In this document: positions 18,914-28,147 of the stretch, in pieces
Layout of the letters: the number at the start of each line of letters is the position of its first letter
Position numbering within the stretch: position 1 is the stretch's first letter
Notes under the pieces: model-generated
Database searches by the model: none
What the model saw: the letters and a program-made list of their open reading frames with translations, nothing else
Told to the model about the DNA's origin: nothing
From: JADLDB01 sp040752975
GTDB lineage: Bacteria; Myxococcota; Myxococcia; Myxococcales; Myxococcaceae
NCBI GenBank assembly: GCA_040752975.1
Contig: JBFMHF010000002.1
Span: 71,701-135,700 of the forward strand
DNA: 64,000 nucleotides
Direction: 5' to 3'
Position numbers and translations under genes: made by a program

Positions 18914-20817
18914 TTGAAGGTGGGCATCAGCTTGACCTGCTTGCCGGACTGGAAGCGGGTGGTGGTGACGTAGTCCTGCTTGGACTTCGTGTCGACGATC
19001 CGCACCTTGTGCGTCCCTGGCTCCACCGCCACCTTCGCCAACGAGCCGCACACGCGTTGGCCGTCGATCTCCACGCGCAGCGTCCGCGTCGAGCTGACCG
19101 TGAGCAGCGCGTTCTTCCCCTTCGGCGCGGCGTAGCAGTCCGCGTCCGGCGGGGGCGGCCTGGGCTTCACCGGCTTCACTTCGGGTGGCTTGTCCGGCGG
19201 CGGGGGGATGAAGGCCTTGTCGGGGTGCTGCTTGTCGAAGTCTGGCAGCTTGAGCGGCTTGCCGAGGCTCGGCGGCGGCGGGCGGTTGTTGGGCGCCACC
19301 GCGCGCTCGATCGGATCGGGCAGGTACGAGAGCAGCGTGGCCTTCGGATCGGGCGTGGACTGGTACCAGCCGACCGCCAGCCCGGTGACGACGGAGAAGA
19401 GGATCACCGTGGCGAGGAAGGCGACGATCCGCGCCTGGCGGCGGCCGCGCAGCCGCATCTTCTCGAGGTCTGGGATCTCCGGGTCGCCCTCCCGCTTGAA
19501 CGGCACGACGAAGGTCATGATCGTCTTCGCCACGCTCTCCTTCCGGCGCGCAGGGCGAGCGGAAGGCGGGGCGGCGGGCGTTGGACCGGGCGCGAAGTCC
19601 TCCATCGCGCGCACCCGCTTGCTCACCGCGTCGGCCTGCGTCGGTGAGGTGTCGTCCTTCAGCGTCGGGAGCTCGGCGGCGGGCGCCTCCCAGCTGACCG
19701 GAGCCTTCGGCTCGGCCCCCGCGCCGGCCCGCTTCACGACGGCCTCGTTGCCCCCGGGCGCGGTCTTCTCTTCGGCCTGCGTGGGGACGTCGTCGAGGGT
19801 GAAGACGGGCAGCCCGTCGCTGGTGGGCGTGCGATCGTCGACGAGGCCGCCGGAGAAGGACGCGCGATCGACGGCCTCCCTCGGGCCTTCCTCCAGGGTC
19901 CCCACGCCCGCGATGTCGTCGAGGGTGAAGTCCCCCTCGAAGGCGACGGGGCCGAGCTGGTTCACCTGCACCTCGTTGGGGAAGAGCTCGGTGACGAACT
20001 TCGCCAGCTCCTCCTTCCCGGCCACGCCCCCCTGGCTCGAGAGGAAGTCGCGCAGGGCCTCGGCGAAGTCGGCGCAGGAGCGATACCGCCGGGAAGGAGC
20101 GGACTCCAGGGCGCGCATGATCACCGGGTCGACGCGCGCGTTGAGGCGGCGGACCAGCCGCGAGGGAGGCGGGAGCCGATCCGCGCGGGTGCTGACGTTG
20201 GACTTGCCGAGGGCGGCCTCGCGCAGGGTGAGCAGCTCGTAGGCGATGGCGCCCAGGGCGTAGACGTCGAGGGTGGGGCCCGGCTCACCGCTCAGGCCCT
20301 CGGGTGCGCGGTAGCTGCTCCGCCCGTGCGAGGCGAAGGCCTTCTTGAGGGCCGGGCTCGCCTGCAACGCCGCCAGCGCGCCGAATTCGGAGACGCCGAC
20401 CCTACCGTCGTCACCGAGGTGGACATTGCCCGGCGTGAGCGCCCCGTGGACGACACCCGCCGCGTTGGCGTCGCCCACCAGCCCGAGCAGCTCCAGCATC
20501 ATCGTGAGGGCGAGCACCGGCGGCAGGTGGACCTCCCGCGTGTGGAGCCGCTGGAGCACCAGCCCCAGCGGGAAGCGGCCCACGTCCTCCCGCACGATGG
20601 CCAGCCGCCCCCTGACCAGCCCCACGTCCAGCACGTGCGCGATGCCCGGCCGGGAGATCCCCTGCAGGCGCCGCGCCGTGTCCGCCACCACCCGGGCGTA
20701 GGCCGCGTCCGTCGTCTTCGGGTGAAAGAGCTTCACCACCACCGGCTGCGAGCCCTTCTCCGCACGGAAGAGATCCGCCAGCTCTCCCTGCTCGAGACGC
20801 CCGATCAGCCGGTACAC
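18910..20817 (-). CDS. Hanks-type pseudokinase with membrane anchor
   Basis: 635 residues. N-terminal kinase fold (~1-265) keeps the VAIK-type Lys (VVVKLF, K29) and APE (YRAPEGLSGEPGPTLDVYALG), but the glycine loop is degenerate, the HRD loop reads HGALTPGNV and DFG reads SEFG, so phosphotransfer is unlikely. A disordered linker (~300-470), one TM (ARIVAFLATVILFSVVTGLAVG, ~480-500) and a proline-rich then PEGA-like outer domain (~565-635) follow. The GTG start has little leader: TATAAC at 20824-20829 could be a -10 giving a leaderless message. Head of the overlapping-gene operon unless the 20845 gene is included. Confidence 0.85.
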   Translation of the reverse strand: MYRLIGRLEQGELADLFRAEKGSQPVVVKLFHPKTTDAAYARVVADTARRLQGISRPGIAHVLDVGLVRGRLAIVREDVGRFPLGLVLQRLHTREVHLPPVLALTMMLELLGLVGDANAAGVVHGALTPGNVHLGDDGRVGVSEFGALAALQASPALKKAFASHGRSSYRAPEGLSGEPGPTLDVYALGAIAYELLTLREAALGKSNVSTRADRLPPPSRLVRRLNARVDPVIMRALESAPSRRYRSCADFAEALRDFLSSQGGVAGKEELAKFVTELFPNEVQVNQLGPVAFEGDFTLDDIAGVGTLEEGPREAVDRASFSGGLVDDRTPTSDGLPVFTLDDVPTQAEEKTAPGGNEAVVKRAGAGAEPKAPVSWEAPAAELPTLKDDTSPTQADAVSKRVRAMEDFAPGPTPAAPPSARPARRKESVAKTIMTFVVPFKREGDPEIPDLEKMRLRGRRQARIVAFLATVILFSVVTGLAVGWYQSTPDPKATLLSYLPDPIERAVAPNNRPPPPSLGKPLKLPDFDKQHPDKAFIPPPPDKPPEVKPVKPRPPPPDADCYAAPKGKNALLTVSSTRTLRVEIDGQRVCGSLAKVAVEPGTHKVRIVDTKSKQDYVTTTRFQSGKQVKLMPTFK

Positions 20818-20823
20818 AGGGAG

Positions 20824-20829
20824 GTTATA
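20824..20829 (-). promoter_or_regulatory. -10-like hexamer before the pseudokinase gene
   Basis: TATAAC on the minus strand, ending about 6 bases before the GTG start at 20817. No matching -35 is seen. If real, transcription would begin at or next to the start codon, giving a leaderless mRNA. Confidence 0.35.
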
Positions 20830-20844
20830 GCCGCATGGCGAGCG

Positions 20845-21138
20845 TTAGCGGCGGCGGCGTTTGGCCGGCCAGGGGGGCACCGCGTCGAAGCGGAACCCGC
20901 ACCACACGCACTGCACGCCGCGCCGTCCCGGCGGGAGCTCCAGCGTGCACCCCGGGCAACGCGGCCGGGGCTTGTGCTTCTTCTCCTCAGCCAGCGCCTT
21001 CTTCTCCTCGACCGACTTCGCTGCCGCTCGCGCCGCCTTCAGCCGCTTCTCCAGCTCGCGCACCCGCGCCTCGAGGTCGACCACCCGCAGGTACAGCTCG
21101 CGCTCCATCTCGCTGCGGATCTTCGGTGGCCTCGTCAC
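20845..21138 (-). CDS. Coiled-coil/zinc-ribbon small protein
   Basis: 97 residues: a charged coiled coil (~10-55) with leucine and acidic/basic alternation, then a zinc ribbon CPGC...CVWCG and a basic C-terminus ending in four arginines. It reads leftwards 27 bp before the pseudokinase gene and may be the first gene of that operon. Function unknown; nucleic-acid or protein binding is plausible from the ribbon and basic tail. Confidence 0.65.
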   Translation of the reverse strand: MTRPPKIRSEMERELYLRVVDLEARVRELEKRLKAARAAAKSVEEKKALAEEKKHKPRPRCPGCTLELPPGRRGVQCVWCGFRFDAVPPWPAKRRRR

Positions 21139-21273
21139 GTGCGACTCCGCAGGCCAAGCGTGCCACGAGCCACGGCCGAGGGGAAAAACCCGGCGGCCCG
21201 CGCTGCTTGATGCCAGCGCGCCCGGGCAGCGCTATGACGTCTGACCTTCGCATCACGCGACACGAGGAACACC

Positions 21274-22923
21274 TTGGTCCCCATTCACGGAATCGTCCGC
21301 GGGCCGATCGACGACCAGGCCGCCAACGAGGCCTTCGAGCGCGCGCAGCTGCTCCTCGCCGATCCGGAGCTCGAGAAGATCTTGAGCCAGCCCTCGAAGA
21401 ACGACACGCCGGTGCAGCGGCAGGTCTTCGTCAACCGCAACCTGAACCTGGCGAAGGTCGAGCTGATCGGCTTCGACATGGACTACACGCTGGCGATCTA
21501 CCACCTGCGCCGGCTCGAGCAGCTCTCGTACGATCTCACCGTCGATCGGCTCGTACGGCACTGCGGCTACCCCGAGGCGATCCGCGAACTCCCGTACGAT
21601 CACCAGTTCGTGATGCGCGGGCTCTTCGTGGACAAGAGGGCGGGCAACCTCCTCAAGATCGACCGCTTCGGACACGTGGGCCGCGCGTACCACGGCCGCA
21701 AGCCGCTGCCCGAATCCGAGCTGAACCGCCTGTACCGCAACGAGCGGATCCGCCTGAAGAACCCCGAGTACGCGTGGATCGACACCCTGTTCGCGCTGCC
21801 CGAGGCGTGCCTGCTCGCGGGGATCATCGACCTCTACGAGCAGAAGCTCAAAGCGCCGCTGGACTACACGAAGCTGTACGACGACATCCGCGAGGCGATC
21901 GACACGGTCCACCGCGACAACTCACTCAAGACGCTGATCCGCGAGAACATCGGCCGCTACATCTTCAAGGACCCGGAGCTGGGGCCGGCGCTCCACAAGC
22001 TGCGCTCGGGTGGGAAGAAGCTGTTCCTGCTGACCAACTCGCTCTGGGACTACACCAACGCGGTGATGGCCTACCTCCTCGACGGCGTGCTGCCGGAGTA
22101 TCCGAGCTGGAGGAACTACTTCGACTTCGTGATCACCGGCGGCAACAAGCCCGGCTTCTTCAGTGAGGAGAGGCCCTTCCTCGAGGTGGACACCTCGACC
22201 GAGGCGAACACGACCGTCGGTGAGGCGACCACGCTGGAGCGCGGCAAGGTGTACCAGGGGGGAAACCTCGGCGCCTTCGAGCGGCTCACCGGCTACGCAG
22301 GCGACGCGGTGCTGTACGTCGGTGATCACATCTACGGCGACATCCTCAAGTCCAAGAAGACGTCGATGTGGCGCACCTGCATGATCGTCCAGGAGATCGA
22401 AGACGAGATCGCCTGGCTCGACAGCCGGCGGAAGGAGATCGACCGGTTGGATGAGCTCGAGCAGCTGCGCGTGCGCCTCGACGACGAGATCGGCCCGAGG
22501 AAGGCGCGGCTCAACCAGATCGAGAAGGCGCTGGAGAAGGGCCGCCCGTCCGAGGTGGAAGCCGCGGCGCTGGAGTCCGAGTTCAAGCGCGTGAAGGGCG
22601 AGCTGGATCGCCTGCGGCGGGCGATGCGCGAGACGGTGGAGCTGGTGAAGACGTTCGAGGAGCTGATCGACTCCGGCTTCAATCCGTACTGGGGGCTGCA
22701 CTTCAAGGAAGGGAACGAGAACTCGCGCTTCGGAGAGCAGGTGGAGCAGTACGCCTGCGTCTACACCTCGCGCGTCTCGAACTTCGTCTTCTACTCGCCG
22801 CTGCACGTGTTCCGTTCGCCCCGCGAGGTGATGCCGCACGAGCAGGCCGGGGCCTTCCGCCTGTCGATGCTCGGAGGGGACAGCCTGCCGAAGGCCACCC
22901 TGCGCGCCGCGGACCTCCCGTGA
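21274..22923 (+). CDS. HAD-superfamily purine 5'-nucleotidase (cN-II type)
   Basis: 549 residues. HAD motif I GFDMDYTLA near residue 67 (two Asp), motif II LLTNS, motif III Lys in GGNKPGF and motif IV YVGDHIYGDIL. This is the HAD-IG (cytosolic purine 5'-nucleotidase) family that dephosphorylates IMP/GMP-like nucleotides in eukaryotes and occurs in Legionella and myxobacteria. A coiled-coil insert (~385-455) is usual for the family. TTG start with GAGGA 6-10 nt upstream; the frame fits the family N-terminus. Confidence 0.9.
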   Translation: MVPIHGIVRGPIDDQAANEAFERAQLLLADPELEKILSQPSKNDTPVQRQVFVNRNLNLAKVELIGFDMDYTLAIYHLRRLEQLSYDLTVDRLVRHCGYPEAIRELPYDHQFVMRGLFVDKRAGNLLKIDRFGHVGRAYHGRKPLPESELNRLYRNERIRLKNPEYAWIDTLFALPEACLLAGIIDLYEQKLKAPLDYTKLYDDIREAIDTVHRDNSLKTLIRENIGRYIFKDPELGPALHKLRSGGKKLFLLTNSLWDYTNAVMAYLLDGVLPEYPSWRNYFDFVITGGNKPGFFSEERPFLEVDTSTEANTTVGEATTLERGKVYQGGNLGAFERLTGYAGDAVLYVGDHIYGDILKSKKTSMWRTCMIVQEIEDEIAWLDSRRKEIDRLDELEQLRVRLDDEIGPRKARLNQIEKALEKGRPSEVEAAALESEFKRVKGELDRLRRAMRETVELVKTFEELIDSGFNPYWGLHFKEGNENSRFGEQVEQYACVYTSRVSNFVFYSPLHVFRSPREVMPHEQAGAFRLSMLGGDSLPKATLRAADLP

Positions 22924-22929
22924 GGCGAC

Positions 22930-23700
22930 TCAGCACGGCTCCACCCGCGTCCACATCACCGGGCCGAAGCGGTTGAGCTCCATGGGCCTGAGGCCGAGCC
23001 GCTTGAAGTCCTTCCCGTAGCGCCCGCCCTTCAGCACCACCCAGCGACGCGCGACCCGTCGTGCTTCTCCCAGCGTCTCGGCGTCGAGCGGCTCGTGGAG
23101 CGCGTGCGCGCGCAGCAGCTCGAAGCCCGGTGACGACCTCTTCGGTCGATCGAACATCGGATCCAGCGTCACCACGTCTGCCGATCGTGCGCCCATCCCC
23201 GCCAGCACCTCGCGCGCCCGGCCGTGCACCACGTCGATGCGACACGACGACGGATCCGCCGGCAGCCGCGCCAGCCCCTCGGACACGAGGATCCACAGAG
23301 GGAGCGCCGCTTCGATTCCCACCACCCGCCCGGTCGGCCCCACGGCGCGCGCGCACACCAGCGCGTCCGCCGCGAGGCCCAGCGTGGCATCGACGACCGT
23401 GTCACCCGGCTCAAGCCCCGCCAGGCGCAGGAGCACGTCGTCGCGATGCCCCGCCGCCAGCCGCTTCAGCCGCAGCTGGGCAATCCCCGGCGAGAAGCTG
23501 AGGCTCCCGTGCTCGTCGCGCAGCGCCCACCCGTCGGCGGACCGCACCAGGCAGGCCCGCGCGACGCCCCCCAGCAGCGCGGCCACCCCGCCCTTCGCCG
23601 GCCGCTCCAGGTACGGGAGGCCCCACTCTGCGGCCTTGCGTCGCGCCTCCTCGACGAAGCGATCTCCGTGCGCTCCGACGGTGACCCCCAGCGGCGTCAC
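22930..23700 (-). CDS. RsmJ-like SAM-dependent methyltransferase
   Basis: 256 residues with a Rossmann methyltransferase core: GDTVVDATLGLAADAL (motif I), GIEAALPLW, and LDPMFDRPKRSS, equivalent to the DPMFP motif of RsmJ (16S rRNA m2G1516 in E. coli). The N-terminal ~75 residues are a separate small domain, as in RsmJ-type proteins. The GTG start overlaps the PhnD-like gene stop (GTGA). RsmJ identity is probable, not certain. Confidence 0.75.
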   Translation of the reverse strand: MTPLGVTVGAHGDRFVEEARRKAAEWGLPYLERPAKGGVAALLGGVARACLVRSADGWALRDEHGSLSFSPGIAQLRLKRLAAGHRDDVLLRLAGLEPGDTVVDATLGLAADALVCARAVGPTGRVVGIEAALPLWILVSEGLARLPADPSSCRIDVVHGRAREVLAGMGARSADVVTLDPMFDRPKRSSPGFELLRAHALHEPLDAETLGEARRVARRWVVLKGGRYGKDFKRLGLRPMELNRFGPVMWTRVEPC

Positions 23701-24608
23701 GGCGACGGGAGGATCTCGGAGGCCACGCGCCGCACCTCGTCGTAGGCCGAGTCGTCCGCCGGCCGGAAGCCGTTGATGTTGAGCGGCCCCAGGATCTCCC
23801 GCCCCGCCCGCTCGCGCGCCGTCAGCACCAGCAGCGCCTGCTTGATCACCTGGGCGACCTCGTCGGGCACCTCTGGCCGTACGCAGAAGATGTCGCGCGG
23901 CGTCCGCAGCGTCTTGGCCACCACGCGGAAGGTCAGCGGATCGATGCCCTTCGTTCGCTTCAGCGCCGCGAACGCGCCCTGGTACGTCGCGCCGGCGTCG
24001 ACCCGCCCCTCCGCGACCGCCAGCAGCACCGCCTCGTGATTGCCGAGGAACTCCACGCGCGCGAAGTCCTTGTCCACGTCGAGCCCGCGGTCGCGCAGCA
24101 GCTTCCGCGGGTACAGGTAGCCGGAGGTGGACATCGGATCGACGAAGGCGATGGTCGCTCCCCGCAGATCCTCGAGCGTCCGCCGACTCGAATCGTCGCG
24201 TACGAAGATGTAGCCGGACGCCGTGGCGGAGCCATCGGCGATGCTCTGCACCAGGCACTCGAGCTTCACCCGCTTCGTCGCGTTCGCGTAGGCCAGGGGG
24301 CTGAGCTCCACCAGGTCGAACTCGCCCGCGGCCAGCCGGTCGATCGCGTTGCCGTAGCTGTCGCCGACGACGATCTCGACCGGCACGCCCAGCGACTTCG
24401 ACAGGTAGTCGGCGAGCTTCTGGTGGGCCTCGCTCATCGTGCCCGGCGCGAGGAAGGGCACGAGGCCGAAGCGCAGGCGGGTGAAGCCGGCGGGCGGAGA
24501 GAAGACCGGGCGCACGACTGGCAGCCGCCGGGGCGGAGGCGGAGAACGATCGGGAGGCTCAGCGCAGGCCGCCAGCGTCGCGAAGGCCAGCAGCGCGATC
24601 ATCCTCAT
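23697..24608 (-). CDS. PhnD-type phosphate/phosphonate-binding lipoprotein
   Basis: 303 residues. Lipobox FATLAACAE, then a periplasmic binding protein fold of the PhnD family: LRFGLVPF, hinge-region YSNAIDR-like DSYGNAIDRLAAGEFDLVELSPLAYANA, GYIFVRDDS, and FLGNHEAVLLAVAEGRVDAGATYQGAF. No ABC permease or ATPase gene is nearby; instead it overlaps by 4 bases the end of a membrane GGDEF gene upstream, so a ligand-sensing role for that enzyme is a reasonable inference. Confidence 0.88.
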   Translation of the reverse strand: MRMIALLAFATLAACAEPPDRSPPPPRRLPVVRPVFSPPAGFTRLRFGLVPFLAPGTMSEAHQKLADYLSKSLGVPVEIVVGDSYGNAIDRLAAGEFDLVELSPLAYANATKRVKLECLVQSIADGSATASGYIFVRDDSSRRTLEDLRGATIAFVDPMSTSGYLYPRKLLRDRGLDVDKDFARVEFLGNHEAVLLAVAEGRVDAGATYQGAFAALKRTKGIDPLTFRVVAKTLRTPRDIFCVRPEVPDEVAQVIKQALLVLTARERAGREILGPLNINGFRPADDSAYDEVRRVASEILPSP

Positions 24609-25909
24609 GTGTGGCCTCCACGCGCACCCACCACGCGGTTCCGCCCCTGCCGCTTGGCGACGTACATCGCCTGATCCGCGGCGGAGATGAGCTGCTCCGT
24701 CGTCTTGCCGTCCTCCGGGTACGTGGCCACGCCCACGCTCACCGTCACCTTCGTCGGCCAGGGCGTACCCTGGTTGATCTTCTCTTCGACGGCGAGCCGC
24801 ATGCGCTCGCCCACCTGCAGGGCCTCGCTCTTGGTCGTCTCGGGCAGCACCACCGCGAACTCCTCGCCGCCGTAGCGGGCGATGAGATCGGTCTGGCGGA
24901 GATCCGCGCTCAACACCTCGGCCAGGCGGCGCAGCAGCTCGTCGCCCGCGGGGTGGCCCATCGCGTCGTTCACCTTCTTGAAGAAGTCGACGTCGATCAT
25001 CAGCACGCCCATCGGGCGCTTGTGCCGCTCGCTGCGCAGGAGCTCCGTGTTGATCGCTTCCTGGAAGCGGCGGTGGTTGTAGACGCCGGTCAGCCCGTCG
25101 GTGACGGCCAGGCGCTCGAGGCGCGCGTTCAGCTCCTGCAGCTCGCGCGTGCGCTCGGCCACCACGTGCTCCAGGTTCTCCCGCTCGTGCTGGAGCGCCG
25201 TCGCCATCTTGTTCATCGTCTCCGACAGCTCGGACAGCTCGGCGCTCTTGAGCGCAGGCGCCCGGGTGCCGAGGTGTCCTTCGCCCATGCGCCGCACCGC
25301 CTGCTGGAGCGCGCGCACCGGCTTCACCACCAGGCGATCGAGCCCCACGTACAGCATGAGGCTCAGGACCGCGAAGAGCGCGAGCGACGCCAGGGCCAGC
25401 CGCAGCCGCGCGCGGAAGAAGCCCTCCTCGAGCCGCGCGAGGGAGAACTTCGCGCTCACCGTGGCCCAGCGGATCCCCGACACCGCGGGCACGGCGATGC
25501 GGTAGGCCTTCCCTTCACGCGCCCACACCGGCGCGTCCGAGTCGAGGGCCTCCCGGGTGAAGTCGTCCGTGAGGACGGTGTTGAAGGCCTCGGGCTCGCT
25601 GTGGGCCAGCACCCGCCCCTGGTCGTCGAGCACGACGAGCTCGAGCAGATCGCGCGACGCCATGGCCTCGGTCAGCTGCGCCACCAGCGTGTCGAGGCCG
25701 CCCAGATCGTTCTGCGCCACCTGCACCGCGACGGTGACGCCCACCGCCTGCAGCGTCTTCTCGTTCCGCAGGCGAAACTCGGCCAGCTCCTCGCGCGTCT
25801 GCCGCTGCACTTCGACCCATGCGCCCAGAGCCAGGGCGATCGCGACCACCGCCGCCACCAGCAGCGTCAGCTGTCCCCGAATGCCCATGACGAGCCCCAA
25901 CCGTCGCAC
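24605..25909 (-). CDS. Membrane diguanylate cyclase with periplasmic sensor and HAMP
   Basis: 434 residues: TM1 (~13-33), a periplasmic sensor region (~34-180), TM2 (LRLALASLALFAVLSLMLYVGL), HAMP and coiled coil (~205-275), and a GGDEF domain (~278-430) with active site ARYGGEEF and an intact inhibitory site (RQTD five residues before GGEEF). It should make cyclic di-GMP. Its stop overlaps the PhnD-like lipoprotein gene by 4 bases, which suggests they work together. The coordinate of the GTG start follows the continuous frame. Confidence 0.92.
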   Translation of the reverse strand: MRRLGLVMGIRGQLTLLVAAVVAIALALGAWVEVQRQTREELAEFRLRNEKTLQAVGVTVAVQVAQNDLGGLDTLVAQLTEAMASRDLLELVVLDDQGRVLAHSEPEAFNTVLTDDFTREALDSDAPVWAREGKAYRIAVPAVSGIRWATVSAKFSLARLEEGFFRARLRLALASLALFAVLSLMLYVGLDRLVVKPVRALQQAVRRMGEGHLGTRAPALKSAELSELSETMNKMATALQHERENLEHVVAERTRELQELNARLERLAVTDGLTGVYNHRRFQEAINTELLRSERHKRPMGVLMIDVDFFKKVNDAMGHPAGDELLRRLAEVLSADLRQTDLIARYGGEEFAVVLPETTKSEALQVGERMRLAVEEKINQGTPWPTKVTVSVGVATYPEDGKTTEQLISAADQAMYVAKRQGRNRVVGARGGHT

Positions 25910-25963
25910 GCCCGCTGGAGCCTGACAGGTTTTTCACTCGGCCTTCAGGTGTGCGACGGCTCC

Positions 25964-28147
25964 CTACTCCGCGCCCGCGGCCCTCGGGCCCTTCGCCTGC
26001 ATCTGCGCCACGGTGACGGACTGGTTCCGGCCATGCCGCTTGGCGAAGTACAGGCATTGATCCGCGAGATCGATGAGCCCCTGCTTCTCCTGGCTCGACT
26101 CCGGGCAGGTGGCGACGCCCAGCGACAGCGTCACCTTGAGCGGGCCCTGCTCCGTCTGGAAGACCTCCTGCATCACGCGCTCGCGGATCCGCTCGGCGAT
26201 CACCTGGGCGCCCTTCGCGTCCGTCTCGGGCATGACGATGGCGAACTCCTCGCCGCCGTAGCGGGCCACCACGTCGGTGTCGCGGGCCGTCTCCTTGAGG
26301 ATCCGCGCGACGCCCTTGAGGACCTGGTCCCCTGTCGGGTGGCCGTAGGTGTCGTTGACGGACTTGAAGTGATCGATGTCCGTGAGGATGAAGGACAGCT
26401 TGCGGTTGTAGCGGCGCGCGGTGGCCAGGGCCTCGTCGAAGCGGACCTGGAAGGTGCGGTGGTTGGTGAGGCCGGTGAGGCCGTCGGTGGTGGCCATGCG
26501 CTCCATCTGCTCGTACAGCTGCGCGCGCAGCACCGCCTGCGCCGCCTGAATGGCGATCACCTCCAGCATGCGCAGCTCGTCGGAGTCGAAGGCCGCCTTC
26601 TTCCGGCTCCCCGCCACCAGGGTCCCGAGGATCCGGCTCCCCGCCACCAGCGGGAAGATCTTGAGCGACTGCAGCCCGCGGATCTGCGTGTCGTCGTCGA
26701 AGATGATCTGCCGATCCATCGCCCCCACGTCGCGCCCCGGCAGCGGCGCTCCATAGCGCACCACGTTGGCCACCAGCCCGTTGTTGTCAGGGAAGCTGCG
26801 CCCTTCCAGCGCGCGTCCCGTGGAGGTGACGCCGCTCATCCGGACGATCCGGTGCGCCCGCTCCTTGTTCTGCTCGCTCACCAGCGTCACGGCGCAGAAG
26901 TCGAGCGGCGCCACCTGGCGGGCGCTCTCCAGCACGGCGAGGAAGACCTGCTCGGGGTTGCCGGCCCGGTTCAGCTCCTCGATGGCGCGGAAGAACCGAT
27001 CCTTCTCGTCGCGCGATCGGCGGATGTACGACATCACCCGCTCCACCTCGATCGCCCGCAGCACCTCGCCGGCGATCACCGTGAGCAGCTTCTCGTCGTC
27101 CTCGGAGAACTCCCGCGCCTCCAGCCGATCGGCCACCAGCACGCCCCGCACCAGCCCGCCACCTTCGAGGATCGGCACCGCGACGATCGCCCGCACGGTC
27201 GGTCCGCCGGGCTCGTAGTGCGTCACGCCCTTGATGCCCGACGCCGAGTGCATCCGCAGGGGCACGCCGCGCTTGAGCAGCGCACCGAAGATCCCCTCGG
27301 CGGCCGAGAAGCGCTCCCGCTGCACGTGCTCGGAGCCCGAGCGGCAGTCGTGCAGCTTCAGCGAACGATCGTCCGACGCCAGCATGAAGACGCCGACGGT
27401 GTGCGACTTGAGCACCGTCTCTGCGACCTCCAGCACGCTGCCGGTGGCGCCCTCGATCTCCTTCACCGCGGCGACCAGCCACTTCTCCTGGTCCTTCATG
27501 CCGGGGAAGCTGTCCGCGCCGCTGGACACGAGCCGGAAGGTGCGCGCGCGCTCCTCGATCTCCTTGATCTTGTTCTTCACCGCGTCCTCTTCCGCGCGGC
27601 GGGCGGCGGCGAGTCGCGCCGAGAGCACGAGGTGGTACAGCGCCGAGAACAACCCGAGGAAGGCGGTGCGCACCAGGAAGACGCCCCAGCGATCGGGCAG
27701 CGTGATGAGCGCGTCGAACAGCACCGCGCCGCCCAGCAGCGTCACGCCGGCGGAGCGCGAGAGGAACGTCACCAGGAAGGCCATCAGCACGTAGACGATG
27801 GGGAAGAGCACCTCGCCGCCCAGCGCCACCGCCACGAAGGCCGCGGCCATCAACGTCCCGCCGAACTCCAGCTCGTCACGCAGCAGCATCGCCGCGCCGC
27901 TCATCGTCCGCCGCACGCGCCGCACCGTCGCCAGCGCCCCGCCGCAGATCAGCACGCCCAGCGCACCGGCCTCACTCCAACCCATCGTCGTCAGGCCCGA
28001 GAAGCGCCCGCGCGCCAGCAGGCCGAAGATCATCAACACCGACAAGGCGGGGACGAGCCTCAGCGCGGACTGGAGCCATCGGCCGGGCATGAAGGTGATG
28101 GAGCGCCCGGCTCGCACCCTCGGTGGCATCGAGGTCGCCAGCGTCAT
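25964..28147 (-). CDS. GAF-GAF-GGDEF membrane diguanylate cyclase
   Basis: 727 residues: about six hydrophobic helices in the first ~180, a short coiled coil, two GAF-like domains (~215-370 and ~385-555), and a C-terminal GGDEF domain (~565-715) with VARYGGEEFAIVMPET and an inhibitory-site RDTD before it. Both active and inhibitory sites are intact. Its ATG overlaps the ftsB stop by 4 bases, so c-di-GMP synthesis is transcriptionally tied to a division gene. Confidence 0.92.
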   Translation of the reverse strand: MTLATSMPPRVRAGRSITFMPGRWLQSALRLVPALSVLMIFGLLARGRFSGLTTMGWSEAGALGVLICGGALATVRRVRRTMSGAAMLLRDELEFGGTLMAAAFVAVALGGEVLFPIVYVLMAFLVTFLSRSAGVTLLGGAVLFDALITLPDRWGVFLVRTAFLGLFSALYHLVLSARLAAARRAEEDAVKNKIKEIEERARTFRLVSSGADSFPGMKDQEKWLVAAVKEIEGATGSVLEVAETVLKSHTVGVFMLASDDRSLKLHDCRSGSEHVQRERFSAAEGIFGALLKRGVPLRMHSASGIKGVTHYEPGGPTVRAIVAVPILEGGGLVRGVLVADRLEAREFSEDDEKLLTVIAGEVLRAIEVERVMSYIRRSRDEKDRFFRAIEELNRAGNPEQVFLAVLESARQVAPLDFCAVTLVSEQNKERAHRIVRMSGVTSTGRALEGRSFPDNNGLVANVVRYGAPLPGRDVGAMDRQIIFDDDTQIRGLQSLKIFPLVAGSRILGTLVAGSRKKAAFDSDELRMLEVIAIQAAQAVLRAQLYEQMERMATTDGLTGLTNHRTFQVRFDEALATARRYNRKLSFILTDIDHFKSVNDTYGHPTGDQVLKGVARILKETARDTDVVARYGGEEFAIVMPETDAKGAQVIAERIRERVMQEVFQTEQGPLKVTLSLGVATCPESSQEKQGLIDLADQCLYFAKRHGRNQSVTVAQMQAKGPRAAGAE

